Assembly: GCF_904063055.1 (NCBI RefSeq)
Contig: NZ_CAJFCN010000010.1
Coordinates: 62,001 to 126,000, forward strand
DNA: 64,000 bases
Source: Pseudomonas paracarnis
GTDB taxonomy: Bacteria > Pseudomonadota > Gammaproteobacteria > Pseudomonadales > Pseudomonadaceae
Direction: 5' to 3'
Numbering within the stretch: the stretch's first letter is position 1; the number at the start of each line of letters is the position of its first letter. Both the position numbers and the translations under genes were made by a program. Of this stretch, positions 8,627 through 17,040 are shown one piece after another. The notes under the pieces are model-generated. The model made no database searches. It had not been told where the DNA came from and worked only from the letters and a program-made list of their open reading frames with translations.

Positions 8627-9736
8627 TCAGCCGCGAGCGATCAGCGCTGCGTCAGCGGCGACCTTCTCGGCCGCTTTCTCGCGGATCAGCTTTTCCAGCT
8701 CGTCCACCAGATTGTCATTCGTTAGCTTCTGCGACGGCTTGCCGTCGATGTAAATCAGGTTTGGTGTACCACCGGTCAGGCCCACATGAGCCTCTTTGGC
8801 CTCGCCCGGCCCATTGACCACACAACCAATCACTGCGACATCCAGCGGCACCAGCAGGTCTTCGAGGCGCAACTCCAGGTCGTTCATGGTTTTCACCACG
8901 TCGAAGTTCTGCCGCGAGCAGCTCGGGCAGGCAATGAAGTTGATACCACGGGAACGCAAACGCAGGGATTTTAGAATGTCGTAACCGACCTTCACTTCCT
9001 CAACGGGGTCTGCCGCCAGGGAGATGCGGATAGTATCGCCAATCCCTTCGGCGAGCAGCATACCGAGACCCACCGCAGATTTCACTGTGCCTGAGCGCAA
9101 ACCGCCAGCTTCGGTGATACCCAAGTGCAGCGGCTGCACGATTTCCTTGGCCAGCAGGCGATAGGCTTCTACCGCCATAAACACGTCGGAAGCTTTTACG
9201 CTGACCTTGAAGTCCTGGAAATTCAGACGTTCAAGGTGTTCAACGTGGCGCAGGGCCGACTCGACCAGCGCTGCCGGAGTGGGCTCGCCGTATTTCTTTT
9301 GCAGGTCTTTTTCCAGGGAGCCGGCGTTGACGCCGATGCGGATCGGAATACCGCGATCACGGGCAGCGTCCACCACAGCACGCACGCGGTCTTCACGCCC
9401 GATGTTGCCGGGGTTGATACGCAGACAGTCCACACCCAGTTCGGCCACGCGCAACGCGATCTTGTAGTCGAAGTGAATGTCGGCAACCAGCGGTACCTTG
9501 ACCAACTGCTTGATACGACCAAAGGCCTCGGCTGCGTCCATGTCCGGAACGGACACCCGCACGATGTCCACACCGGCCGCTTCCAGACGGTTGATCTGGG
9601 CCACGGTGGCCGCTACATCGTTGGTGTCGCTGTTGGTCATGCTCTGCACTGCGATAGGGGCATCGCCACCTACCGGCACCGAGCCGACCCATATCTTGCG
9701 AGATACGCGACGTTTGATTGGAGATTCGCCGTGCAT
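8627..9736 (-). CDS. ispG: 4-hydroxy-3-methylbut-2-enyl diphosphate synthase, flavodoxin-dependent
   Basis: Penultimate enzyme of the MEP isoprenoid pathway, converting MEcPP to HMBPP with a [4Fe-4S] cluster. It has 369 aa, the short bacterial form. The N-terminal TIM barrel begins with RRVSRKIWVGSVPVGG and PIAVQSMTNSDT. The cluster ligands are visible in IACPSCSRQNFDV and VIGCVVNGPGE. Only two bases separate it from rodZ, so the two are likely co-translated. Its cluster need fits the nearby isc operon, although they are separate functions. Confidence 0.98.
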   Translation of the reverse strand: MHGESPIKRRVSRKIWVGSVPVGGDAPIAVQSMTNSDTNDVAATVAQINRLEAAGVDIVRVSVPDMDAAEAFGRIKQLVKVPLVADIHFDYKIALRVAELGVDCLRINPGNIGREDRVRAVVDAARDRGIPIRIGVNAGSLEKDLQKKYGEPTPAALVESALRHVEHLERLNFQDFKVSVKASDVFMAVEAYRLLAKEIVQPLHLGITEAGGLRSGTVKSAVGLGMLLAEGIGDTIRISLAADPVEEVKVGYDILKSLRLRSRGINFIACPSCSRQNFDVVKTMNDLELRLEDLLVPLDVAVIGCVVNGPGEAKEAHVGLTGGTPNLIYIDGKPSQKLTNDNLVDELEKLIREKAAEKVAADAALIARG

Positions 9737-9738
9737 GA

Positions 9739-10737
9739 CTATTGTCCCAACTTGAGGCGAGCGGTCTCGCCACTGGTGAACGGCGCCACGTCTACAGGCT
9801 GGCCGTTGTAGGCCACTTGCGCGCCACGGGCGAAGCCCAGACGCAGCGTCAAAGGAGGCTTGCCGCCCTGGTCAAGCGTATCGCCCTTACGCTTCAAACC
9901 GCTGAACAGCACTTTGCCGTTGCCATCGGTAACTTGCGTCCAGCAGTCAGCGATGAAGGTAATTTGTACGCGCCCGTCACCGGCGATCAACGCCGGAGTG
10001 GTGGGAGGCGATATCGCCGGCGCTGCGGGTGCGGCTGGCGCAGGGGTCGCAGGTGCAGGGGTCGCAGGTGCAGGAGCCGCCGGAGCCTGTGCCACGGGTG
10101 CTGCGGGAGCGGTCGGAACAGCCGGAGCCGGTACCGCAGCAGGGTCCACGCCAGCATCTGGCGTGGGCTGTTCGGCAGTGGCCGGCGCTTGCGGCGCGGC
10201 TTGCCCTTCTACCACGGCCTGGTCTTCCGGCTCGTCCAGCGGATGAATCTGGGTGGTGCCATCGGCGCTTTCGACTTCGACGTGCTCCATGGCGTTGCTG
10301 GTCAGGTCTTTGCTGCGCAGGGAGGCTTGGTCTTGCCACCAGACGAAACCGCCGCCGACCACGGCAACCAGCAACAACAGGCTGACAATCCGCAAAATCG
10401 TGTGGGAAACCCGCGTTGGCTCTTCGATGCGCCCAAGGCCATGGACATTACTGCCCTGTGCATCGGTACCGGTGAACTGGTCGAATTCCTGCACCAGTAC
10501 GGCCTGGTCGATACCCAACAATTTGGCGTAGGCGCGGATATAGCCGCGGGCAAAGGTATGCCCAGGCAGCTTATCGAACGCGCCGGCTTCCAGGTTGGCC
10601 AGGGAGGTGCTGGTCAAATTGAGCTTGAGGGCCACTTCCGCCAGCGACCAACCATTGCTTTCGCGGGCCTGGCGCAAGGTTTCGCCTGGGTTGACGCGAT
10701 TAGCTGCTACATCTTCCGGGTGCGCGGCTTTCATCAT
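9739..10737 (-). CDS. rodZ: Cytoskeletal protein RodZ (HTH, single TM, DUF4115)
   Basis: Bitopic membrane protein that links MreB to the elongasome and sets rod shape. It has 332 aa: N-terminal Xre-like HTH (ETLRQARESNGWSLAEVALKL, residues about 19-75), a TM helix (ILRIVSLLLLVAVVGGGFVWW, about 113-133), then an Ala/Pro-rich periplasmic linker (APAAPAPATPAPATPAP, about 190-245), and a C-terminal DUF4115 beta domain containing VQITFIADCWTQVTDGNGK. Two adjacent ATG codons (10737 and 10734) overlap the pilF TGA, so the start is ambiguous by one codon. Confidence 0.95.
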   Translation of the reverse strand: MMKAAHPEDVAANRVNPGETLRQARESNGWSLAEVALKLNLTSTSLANLEAGAFDKLPGHTFARGYIRAYAKLLGIDQAVLVQEFDQFTGTDAQGSNVHGLGRIEEPTRVSHTILRIVSLLLLVAVVGGGFVWWQDQASLRSKDLTSNAMEHVEVESADGTTQIHPLDEPEDQAVVEGQAAPQAPATAEQPTPDAGVDPAAVPAPAVPTAPAAPVAQAPAAPAPATPAPATPAPAAPAAPAISPPTTPALIAGDGRVQITFIADCWTQVTDGNGKVLFSGLKRKGDTLDQGGKPPLTLRLGFARGAQVAYNGQPVDVAPFTSGETARLKLGQ

Positions 10738-11492
10738 TGCTCCGACAGGTATTGCTGATATTCCGGCGTACCGGGATAGAGTCGTTCGAGTTGCTGGCCA
10801 AAACGTGCGGCCGTGTCGTGTTCTTCATGAACCGTCGCCAGGCGCACACCGAGCAATAGACTACGTGCATTTTGCCCGCTGAGCAGGCTAAAACGCTCGT
10901 AATAGTCACGTGCCGGCACATAATGCCTGTCTTCGTAAGACAACTCAGCCATTTCGAGCAATGCCCGTGGCTGGCGACTGTTCAGGTGCAGGGCTTTTTC
11001 CAGTTGCTGGCGGGCGCTGTCGCGCTGGCCGAGGCGCATCGAGGTCACACCAAGGTTCTCGAACACCCGCGAACGCTGCGGGTAGAGAGTATCGGTGGCG
11101 GCTTGCTGGAAATAACGTGACGCCAGGTCATACCGTTTCTGCTCGAACAGGAAACTGCCGTAGTTATTCAGCAGCCGCGGATCGGCAGGGCGGGAGGCCA
11201 GGGCCTTGTGAAAATAGCGGTCGGCCAGCTCGGGCTCGGCCTGAGCCTGAAACACCAGGGCCAGCGCGGCGTTGGCATCGGCATCATCAGCGTCCAGCTC
11301 AAGGGCCTTTTTCAACGGCACCTTGGCCTGCTCGCTCATGCCTTGGCGCAGGTACCCCAAACCCAGTTGCACATAGGCAACCCGCGCCTCATCACGGCCT
11401 TTATCAGTGCGCAACGGGCTGTCATGGCCCGATGAAACGCAACCGGCCACGAGGCCGGTAAACAGTAAAAGCAGCGCAAGGCGCAAGGGCAT
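10734..11492 (-). CDS. pilF: Type IV pilus biogenesis/stability lipoprotein PilF (PilW)
   Basis: Outer-membrane pilotin needed for assembly of the PilQ secretin. It has 252 aa. The signal peptide carries a lipobox LVAGC at residues 14-18. About six TPR repeats follow, for example ARVAYVQLGLGYLRQGMSEQ, LLNNYGSFLFEQKRYDLASRYF and ENLGVTSMRLGQRDSARQQL. It lies 10 bases from rlmN and overlaps rodZ, the canonical pseudomonad arrangement. Confidence 0.95.
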   Translation of the reverse strand: MPLRLALLLLFTGLVAGCVSSGHDSPLRTDKGRDEARVAYVQLGLGYLRQGMSEQAKVPLKKALELDADDADANAALALVFQAQAEPELADRYFHKALASRPADPRLLNNYGSFLFEQKRYDLASRYFQQAATDTLYPQRSRVFENLGVTSMRLGQRDSARQQLEKALHLNSRQPRALLEMAELSYEDRHYVPARDYYERFSLLSGQNARSLLLGVRLATVHEEHDTAARFGQQLERLYPGTPEYQQYLSEQ

Positions 11493-11502
11493 AGAGATCC
11501 TC

Positions 11503-12651
11503 TCAGATTCGATTCACAGCGATTTGCGGCAAATCTTCAGCGGCGTTAAGTTCGCGCACGGCGATATAACGTTCACTGCGGCGGGTGCGGTCCATCACCT
11601 GCCCTACCAATTGGCCACAGGCGGCATCGATGTCTTCACCACGAGTGGTTCGCACAGTGACGTTATAGCCGGCCTGGTGCAGTTGATCCTGGAAACGACG
11701 GATGGCGTTGTTGCTCGGCCGCTCGTAACCAGAATGAGGAAACGGGTTGAACGGGATCAAGTTGATCTTGCACGGGGTGTCCTTGAGCAATTCGATCATC
11801 TCGACCGCGTGCTCCAGCTTGTCGTTGACGTCCTTGAGCATGGTGTACTCAATGGTCAGCACACGCTTCTCACCCAGGGTCGCCATATAACGCTGGCACG
11901 ATTCGAGCAGCATCTTAAGCGGATACTTCTTGTTGATCGGCACCAATTGGTTACGCAATGCGTCATTAGGTGCGTGCAGCGACAACGCGAGGGAGACGTC
12001 GATGTGCTTGGCCAGCTCATCGATCATCGGTACCACGCCGGAGGTCGACAGGGTCACACGGCGCTTGGAGATGCCGTAGCCCAGGTCGTCCATCATCAAA
12101 TGCATGGCCGCAATCACGTTGTCGAAATTCAGCAGCGGCTCACCCATGCCCATCATCACCACGTTGGTGATGGCACGGTCGACGGTCGCCGGGACGCTGC
12201 CAAAGGATTTGTTGGCAATCCACACTTGGCCGATGACTTCGGCGGCGGTGAGGTTGCTATTGAAGCCTTGCTTGCCGGTGGAGCAGAAACTGCAGTCCAG
12301 GGCACAGCCTGCCTGGGACGAAACGCACAAAGTGCCGCGCTTGCCCTGGGGAATGTACACGGTCTCGACACAGCTACCGGACGCCACGCGCACCACCCAT
12401 TTACGGGTACCGTCGCTGGAAATGTCCTCGCTGACCACTTCGGGACCACGCACCTCGGCAATGGCCTTGAGCTTGTCGCGCAGGGCCTTGCTGACGTTCG
12501 TCATGGCGTCGAAATCGTCGACGCCAAAGTGGTGAATCCACTTCATTACCTGACCGGCACGGAAACGCTTCTCCCCGATTGAGTCGAAGAATTTCTCCAT
12601 TTCCGGCTGAGTCAGACCCAGCAGGTTGGTTTTAACAGTCGATGTAGTCAT
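11503..12651 (-). CDS. rlmN: Dual-specificity 23S rRNA/tRNA adenine-C2 methyltransferase RlmN
   Basis: Radical SAM enzyme that methylates C2 of A2503 in 23S rRNA and A37 in some tRNAs. It has 382 aa. The CxxxCxxC cluster motif is CALDCSFCSTG, preceded by GTLCVSSQAG. The methyl-carrier Cys lies in RTTRGEDIDAACGQL near the C-terminus. ATG 12651 is preceded by a purine-rich stretch (AGAGTGAGGG), with 29 bases to ndk. Confidence 0.97.
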   Translation of the reverse strand: MTTSTVKTNLLGLTQPEMEKFFDSIGEKRFRAGQVMKWIHHFGVDDFDAMTNVSKALRDKLKAIAEVRGPEVVSEDISSDGTRKWVVRVASGSCVETVYIPQGKRGTLCVSSQAGCALDCSFCSTGKQGFNSNLTAAEVIGQVWIANKSFGSVPATVDRAITNVVMMGMGEPLLNFDNVIAAMHLMMDDLGYGISKRRVTLSTSGVVPMIDELAKHIDVSLALSLHAPNDALRNQLVPINKKYPLKMLLESCQRYMATLGEKRVLTIEYTMLKDVNDKLEHAVEMIELLKDTPCKINLIPFNPFPHSGYERPSNNAIRRFQDQLHQAGYNVTVRTTRGEDIDAACGQLVGQVMDRTRRSERYIAVRELNAAEDLPQIAVNRI

Positions 12652-12680
12652 GGATTCACCCTCACTCTTTAAGCCGATGC

Positions 12681-13106
12681 TTAGCGAGCGGTTACTTCAG
12701 TAGCAGCGAAAAAGTACGAGATTTCGCGAGCAGCGGCAGCTTCGGAGTCCGAGCCGTGAACAGCGTTGGCGTCGATGGATTCAGCGAAGTCAGCACGGAT
12801 GGTGCCGGCAGCAGCTTCTTTAGGGTTGGTAGCGCCCATCAGCTCACGGTTCAGAGCGATAGCGTTTTCGCCTTCCAGAACCTGAACAACAACAGGACCG
12901 GAGATCATGAAGGCAACCAGGTCGCCGAAGAAGCCACGAGCGCTGTGCTCAGCGTAGAAGCCTTCAGCTTCAGCCTTGGACAGTTGCTTGAGTTTCGAAG
13001 CTACAACCTTCAGGCCGGCTTTTTCGAAACGAGTGGTGATCTCGCCGATGACGTTTTTTGCAACAGCGTCAGGCTTGATGATGGAGAAAGTACGTTGAAC
13101 AGCCAT
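12681..13106 (-). CDS. ndk: Nucleoside diphosphate kinase
   Basis: Equilibrates NTP pools by phosphotransfer through a phospho-histidine. It has 141 aa. The N-terminus is QRTFSIIKPDAV and the active-site histidine is in NAVHGSDSEAAA, near residue 117. The length is as usual for the family. It is separated from iscX by a hairpin at 13143-13165 and lies next to rlmN as in most pseudomonads. Confidence 0.98.
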   Translation of the reverse strand: MAVQRTFSIIKPDAVAKNVIGEITTRFEKAGLKVVASKLKQLSKAEAEGFYAEHSARGFFGDLVAFMISGPVVVQVLEGENAIALNRELMGATNPKEAAAGTIRADFAESIDANAVHGSDSEAAAAREISYFFAATEVTAR

Positions 13107-13142
13107 GGTGTAACTCCAGAAACGGTAATTTACGAAAAATTA

Positions 13143-13165
13143 AACCCGCGAATTATACGCGGGTT
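13143..13165 (-). terminator. Hairpin at the end of the isc operon
   Basis: AACCCGCG (13143-13150) pairs with CGCGGGTT (13158-13165). On the minus strand the stem is followed by TAATTTTT. It lies 34 bases past the iscX stop and upstream of ndk. Confidence 0.7.
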
Positions 13166-13198
13166 ATTGGGTATTGCCTAACTGCGTAAAAAGGCGGC

Positions 13199-13399
13199 TC
13201 AGTCTGCTTCTTCGATCCACAGGCCTTGAATCGCCTCAAGGACCTTTTCGCCACCCCGGTCAGGGATGTCGTCAAAATCCGGCAGTGCCATTACGAGGTC
13301 GCGCAGCTTGACGAAGTTCACGGTAAGAGGATTGACCTCAGGATGAGCTTGCGCAAGTTGTATAGCGATTTCTTGTACATCAACCCATTTCAGGCTCAT
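13199..13399 (-). CDS. iscX: Fe-S assembly accessory protein IscX
   Basis: Small acidic adaptor that binds IscS and iron and tunes Fe-S cluster assembly. It is 66 aa, the usual length, starting SLKWVDVQEIAIQL and containing LPDFDDIPDRGGEKVLEAIQ. ATG 13399 has AAGGAA upstream; the longer frame to 13417 starts inside fdx and was not used. Last gene of the isc operon. Confidence 0.96.
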   Translation of the reverse strand: MSLKWVDVQEIAIQLAQAHPEVNPLTVNFVKLRDLVMALPDFDDIPDRGGEKVLEAIQGLWIEEAD

Positions 13400-13413
13400 G
13401 ACATTTCCTTGAA

Positions 13414-13755
13414 TCAATGCGGCGCTTCGGCTGCATGGTTGAGCGAATATTTCGGGATTTCGACGGTGAGGTCTTCAGTCCCCACTTTCGCCTGACAACT
13501 CAGGCGCGACGTCGGCTCCAGGCCCCACGCCCGATCAAGATAGTCTTCTTCCAGGTCGTCAGCCTCATTGAGGCTGTCGAAACCTTTACGAATGACGCAG
13601 TGACACGTGGTGCAGGCATTCACGCCGCCACAAGCACTTTCGATCTCGATGTGGTTGTCATGGGCGACGTCAAGCAGGGACTTGCCGGTCTCAGCCTCCA
13701 CGACCATGCCGTCAGGGCAATGTTCGGCGTGCGGTAGAAAAGTGACCTGCGGCAT
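13414..13755 (-). CDS. fdx: ISC-system [2Fe-2S] ferredoxin
   Basis: Electron donor for Fe-S cluster assembly. It is 113 aa. Cluster ligands are visible in SACGGVNACTTCHCV (the C-x5-C-x2-C spacing of adrenodoxin-type ferredoxins) and a fourth Cys in TSRLSCQAKV. It is three bases downstream of hscA, and its end carries the ribosome site of iscX. Confidence 0.97.
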   Translation of the reverse strand: MPQVTFLPHAEHCPDGMVVEAETGKSLLDVAHDNHIEIESACGGVNACTTCHCVIRKGFDSLNEADDLEEDYLDRAWGLEPTSRLSCQAKVGTEDLTVEIPKYSLNHAAEAPH

Positions 13756-13758
13756 CAG

Positions 13759-15621
13759 TTATTCCTCAATTTCATTCAGGTTGCGGCCCGCCAGCGCGGC
13801 TTTAACCGTCTGATCCATACGGCGGGCAGCAAAGGCATCAGTGACTTGCGACAGGCGCTTGGTCTGTTGCTCGATGGCGTAACCATCGTTGCCTTTCATC
13901 AGTTCGGCCAGTTCCTGCATCTGCAGGTCAATGACCATGCGCTCTTCGGCATCCAGCAAGCGCTCGCCGTCGGCTTCAAGGGCGCCCTGCACCGCTTCGA
14001 GCAGGCGCTGGGCATCCACTTGTTGCTCGCGCAATACGCGGGCGACCTTGTCGTCACCGGCATACTGGAATGAATCCTTGAGCATCTTGGCGATTTCGCC
14101 ATCGGTGAGGCCGTAGGACGGCTTGACCTGGATGCTGGCTTCAACGCCAGACGCCAGTTCGCGCGCAGCGACACTGAGCAGGCCATCGGCATCGACCTGG
14201 AAGGTCACGCGAATTTTCGCCGCGCCCGCGACCATCGCCGGAATGCCACGCAATTCAAAGCGCGCCAGGGAACGGCAGTCGCTGATCAGCTCGCGCTCAC
14301 CTTGCAGCACATGAATCATCATGGCTGTCTGACCGTCTTTGTAGGTGGTGAAGTCCTGGGCGCGCGCGACGGGGATGGTGGTGTTACGCGGAATCACCTT
14401 CTCCATCAGGCCGCCCATGGTTTCCAGGCCTAGCGACAGCGGAATCACGTCGAGCAACAGCAATTCGCCGCCATCACGCTTGTTACCAGCCAGGGTATCG
14501 GCCTGGATGGCAGCGCCGATGGCGACGACTTGATCCGGGTCGATTTCGGTCAGTGGTTGGCGCCCAAAGGCTTCGGCTACCGCTTCACGCACGCGCGGCA
14601 CGCGGGTGGAGCCGCCTACCATGACCACTGCGCCAACGTCCTCCAACTCGATACCGGAATCACGCACAGCACGACGGCAGGCCTTGAGGCTGCGGGCGAC
14701 CATCGGCTCGATAAGCGCATCAAAGGCTTCGCGAGTCAGTGGGGCCGACCAATTACCGTAGCAAACGTCAACAGAAGCAGCGTCAGTCAGCGCCTCTTTG
14801 GCCGCGCAGGCAGTTTGCAGCAGATTGCGTTGCGCGCCTGGGTCCAGATCAGCCGACAAGCCGGCACTGCTGATGATCCAGCCAGCAATGGCGTGATCAA
14901 AATCATCGCCACCCAGGGCACTGTCGCCGCCGGTCGCGAGCACTTCGAACACACCGCCGGTCAGGCGCAGGATCGAAATATCGAAGGTACCGCCGCCCAG
15001 GTCATAAATAGCGACCAGGCCTTCAGCGTGCTGATCGAGGCCGTAAGCCACAGCTGCCGCAGTCGGCTCGTTGAGCAAGCGCAGCACGTTCAGGCCGGCA
15101 AGTTTCGCCGCGTCCTTGGTGGCTTGACGCTGGGCGTCATCGAAATACGCCGGAACGGTGATAACCGCCCCTACCAGCTCACCACCCAAGGTATTTTCCG
15201 CACGCTGGCGCAGCACCTTGAGAATATCGGCCGACACTTCGACCGGGCTCTTGGGCCCCTGGACGGTGTCGATGAACGGCATATGGGACTCGCCGCCGAC
15301 AAAGCGGTACGGCAGTTGGTCACCCAATTGCTTGACGTCGGACAACCCACGACCCATCAAGCGCTTGACCGACAACACCGTGTTCAAGGGGTCTGCGGAC
15401 GCGGCGAGCTTGGCCGACTCGCCCACTTCAGTGCGATCTGCGTGATAACGCACAGCGGACGGCAGGATCACCTGCCCATCGGCGTCAGGCAGTGGCTCGG
15501 ACAGGCCGCTGCGCAAGGCAGCAACCAGGGAATTGGTGGTGCCCAGGTCAATCCCGACCGCCAGGCGACGCTGGTGCGGTTGAGGGCTTTGGCCGGGTTC
15601 GGCGATTTGCAGTAGAGCCAT
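13759..15621 (-). CDS. hscA: Fe-S assembly Hsp70 chaperone HscA
   Basis: Specialised Hsp70 that with HscB releases clusters from IscU. It has 620 aa. The nucleotide-binding domain starts AVGIDLGTTNSLVA and includes AIYDLGGGTFDISIL and VVMVGGSTRVPRV; the substrate-binding domain follows from about residue 390. The family's specificity for IscU is inferred from its position between hscB and fdx. It starts about 50 bases after hscB. Confidence 0.98.
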   Translation of the reverse strand: MALLQIAEPGQSPQPHQRRLAVGIDLGTTNSLVAALRSGLSEPLPDADGQVILPSAVRYHADRTEVGESAKLAASADPLNTVLSVKRLMGRGLSDVKQLGDQLPYRFVGGESHMPFIDTVQGPKSPVEVSADILKVLRQRAENTLGGELVGAVITVPAYFDDAQRQATKDAAKLAGLNVLRLLNEPTAAAVAYGLDQHAEGLVAIYDLGGGTFDISILRLTGGVFEVLATGGDSALGGDDFDHAIAGWIISSAGLSADLDPGAQRNLLQTACAAKEALTDAASVDVCYGNWSAPLTREAFDALIEPMVARSLKACRRAVRDSGIELEDVGAVVMVGGSTRVPRVREAVAEAFGRQPLTEIDPDQVVAIGAAIQADTLAGNKRDGGELLLLDVIPLSLGLETMGGLMEKVIPRNTTIPVARAQDFTTYKDGQTAMMIHVLQGERELISDCRSLARFELRGIPAMVAGAAKIRVTFQVDADGLLSVAARELASGVEASIQVKPSYGLTDGEIAKMLKDSFQYAGDDKVARVLREQQVDAQRLLEAVQGALEADGERLLDAEERMVIDLQMQELAELMKGNDGYAIEQQTKRLSQVTDAFAARRMDQTVKAALAGRNLNEIEE

Positions 15622-15672
15622 GGTAATCAGGTCTTATCTGTCTATCAGGCGTGCATCACGGGCAGCACTGGG

Positions 15673-16194
15673 TTAATCGTCGAGGCGCTCTTCTAGCTGG
15701 CGCACTTCGTAGGTGAGCTTGTCGAGAAACTGCATGCGCCGCATCAGGCGCTCGGCCTGTTCGCGTTGCGCCGCATCATCCCAACAGGCTGCGAAGCTTT
15801 CGTTGAGCTCATCCTGGGCGGTTTTCAGACGACGCTTGAAGACCGCGACACCCGCCACATCGGCTTCGTCCTGCAGTTCTTCGAGTTCTTCACGCCATTG
15901 CATCTGCTGCATCAGGAAGTCCGGATCATGCACGGTGACTTCCATCGGCAACTCACCGCCCTTCATCGCCAGCAAATAGCGCGCGCGTTTGGGGGGGCTT
16001 TTGAGCGTCTGATAGGCTTCGTTGAGGCTGGCCGATTGCTCAAGGGCCAAGCGCTGCTCACGCTCGGAAGCGTCAGCGAAGCGGTCCGGATGCACCCCAC
16101 GCGCCAATTCACGGTAGCGCGTGGCGAGCTGCTCAAGGTCCAGCCGAAAGCTCGGCTGCAGCTCGAATAAAGCGAAATGACAAGGAGTACCCAC
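15673..16194 (-). CDS. hscB: Fe-S assembly J-domain co-chaperone HscB
   Basis: DnaJ-type co-chaperone that brings IscU to HscA. It is 173 aa, the usual length, when started at the GTG at 16194. The J-domain HPD motif lies in ARGVHPDRFADAS. The N-terminus GTPCHFALFELQPSFRLD is typical. The GTG has GAGG seven bases upstream, overlapping the iscA stop; the open frame continues to an upstream codon at 16233 inside iscA, which I reject. The C-terminal helices (MQQMQWREELEELQDE) form the IscU-binding region. Confidence 0.96.
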   Translation of the reverse strand: MGTPCHFALFELQPSFRLDLEQLATRYRELARGVHPDRFADASEREQRLALEQSASLNEAYQTLKSPPKRARYLLAMKGGELPMEVTVHDPDFLMQQMQWREELEELQDEADVAGVAVFKRRLKTAQDELNESFAACWDDAAQREQAERLMRRMQFLDKLTYEVRQLEERLDD

Positions 16195-16202
16195 GAGTAG
16201 CC

Positions 16203-16526
16203 TCAGATGTTGAAGCTTTCGCCGCAGCCACATTCACCGCGCACGTTAGGGTTGTTGAACTTGAAACCTTCGTTCAACCCTTCCTTGACGAAATCGAGTT
16301 CGGTGCCGTCCAGGTAGGTCAGGCTCTTGGGGTCGATGATCACTTTCTCGCCGTGACTTTCGAACACTTGATCCTCTTCAACCACCTCGTCGACAAACTC
16401 CAGCACGTAGGCAAGGCCGGAACAGCCCGTGGTGCGTACACCCAGACGAATCCCCTCACCTTTACCGCGCCCATTCAGGGAGCGGCGAATGTGCTGCGCA
16501 GCCGCTTCTGTCATGCTGATAGCCAT
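16203..16526 (-). CDS. iscA: A-type Fe-S carrier IscA
   Basis: Carrier that receives or delivers clusters to apoproteins. It has 107 aa with the three conserved cysteines: one in VRTTGCSGLAYVLEF and two in VRGECGCGESF at the C-terminus. ATG 16526 gives the standard AISMTEAAAQHI start; a longer frame to 16550 is not needed. Confidence 0.97.
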   Translation of the reverse strand: MAISMTEAAAQHIRRSLNGRGKGEGIRLGVRTTGCSGLAYVLEFVDEVVEEDQVFESHGEKVIIDPKSLTYLDGTELDFVKEGLNEGFKFNNPNVRGECGCGESFNI

Positions 16527-16554
16527 CGTTGACTCCTTACTCGTCGCCAAATGC

Positions 16555-16941
16555 TTAGATCAAGCCTTTCTTCTGCTTGTAGTCGCGAACAGCTGCCTTG
16601 ATGGCATCTTCAGCGAGTACGGAGCAGTGGATTTTCACTGGCGGCAACGCCAGTTCTTCGGCCAGCTGGGTGTTGCTGATGGTGACAGCCTCATCCAGGG
16701 TCTTGCCTTTCATCCATTCGGTCGCCAGGGAGCTGGAGGCGATGGCCGAACCGCAGCCGTAAGTCTTGAATTTGGCGTCTTCGATAACGCCAGCATCATT
16801 GACCTTGATCTGCAGGCGCATTACATCGCCGCACGCCGGGGCGCCGACCATGCCGGTGCCGACATCTGGATCTTCCGCGTTCATCTTGCCGACGTTGCGC
16901 GGGTTTTCGTAGTGGTCGATGACCTTTTCGCTGTAAGCCAT
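16555..16941 (-). CDS. iscU: Fe-S cluster scaffold IscU
   Basis: Scaffold on which clusters are built from IscS-derived sulfur. It has 128 aa. Conserved cysteines lie in GAPACGDVM, KTYGCGSAIASSS and KIHCSVLAEDAI. The LPPVK motif recognised by HscA is present (ELALPPVKIHC). Confidence 0.98.
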   Translation of the reverse strand: MAYSEKVIDHYENPRNVGKMNAEDPDVGTGMVGAPACGDVMRLQIKVNDAGVIEDAKFKTYGCGSAIASSSLATEWMKGKTLDEAVTISNTQLAEELALPPVKIHCSVLAEDAIKAAVRDYKQKKGLI

Positions 16942-17040
16942 GGTACTGAATCCTCACTCATCAGGGCCGCTCTGGAACCCTGTAGAAACGCCTGCGTTTT
17001 CCGCCACGTTCCTACAGAGCTTGGGTGGCGGCTTCTATAG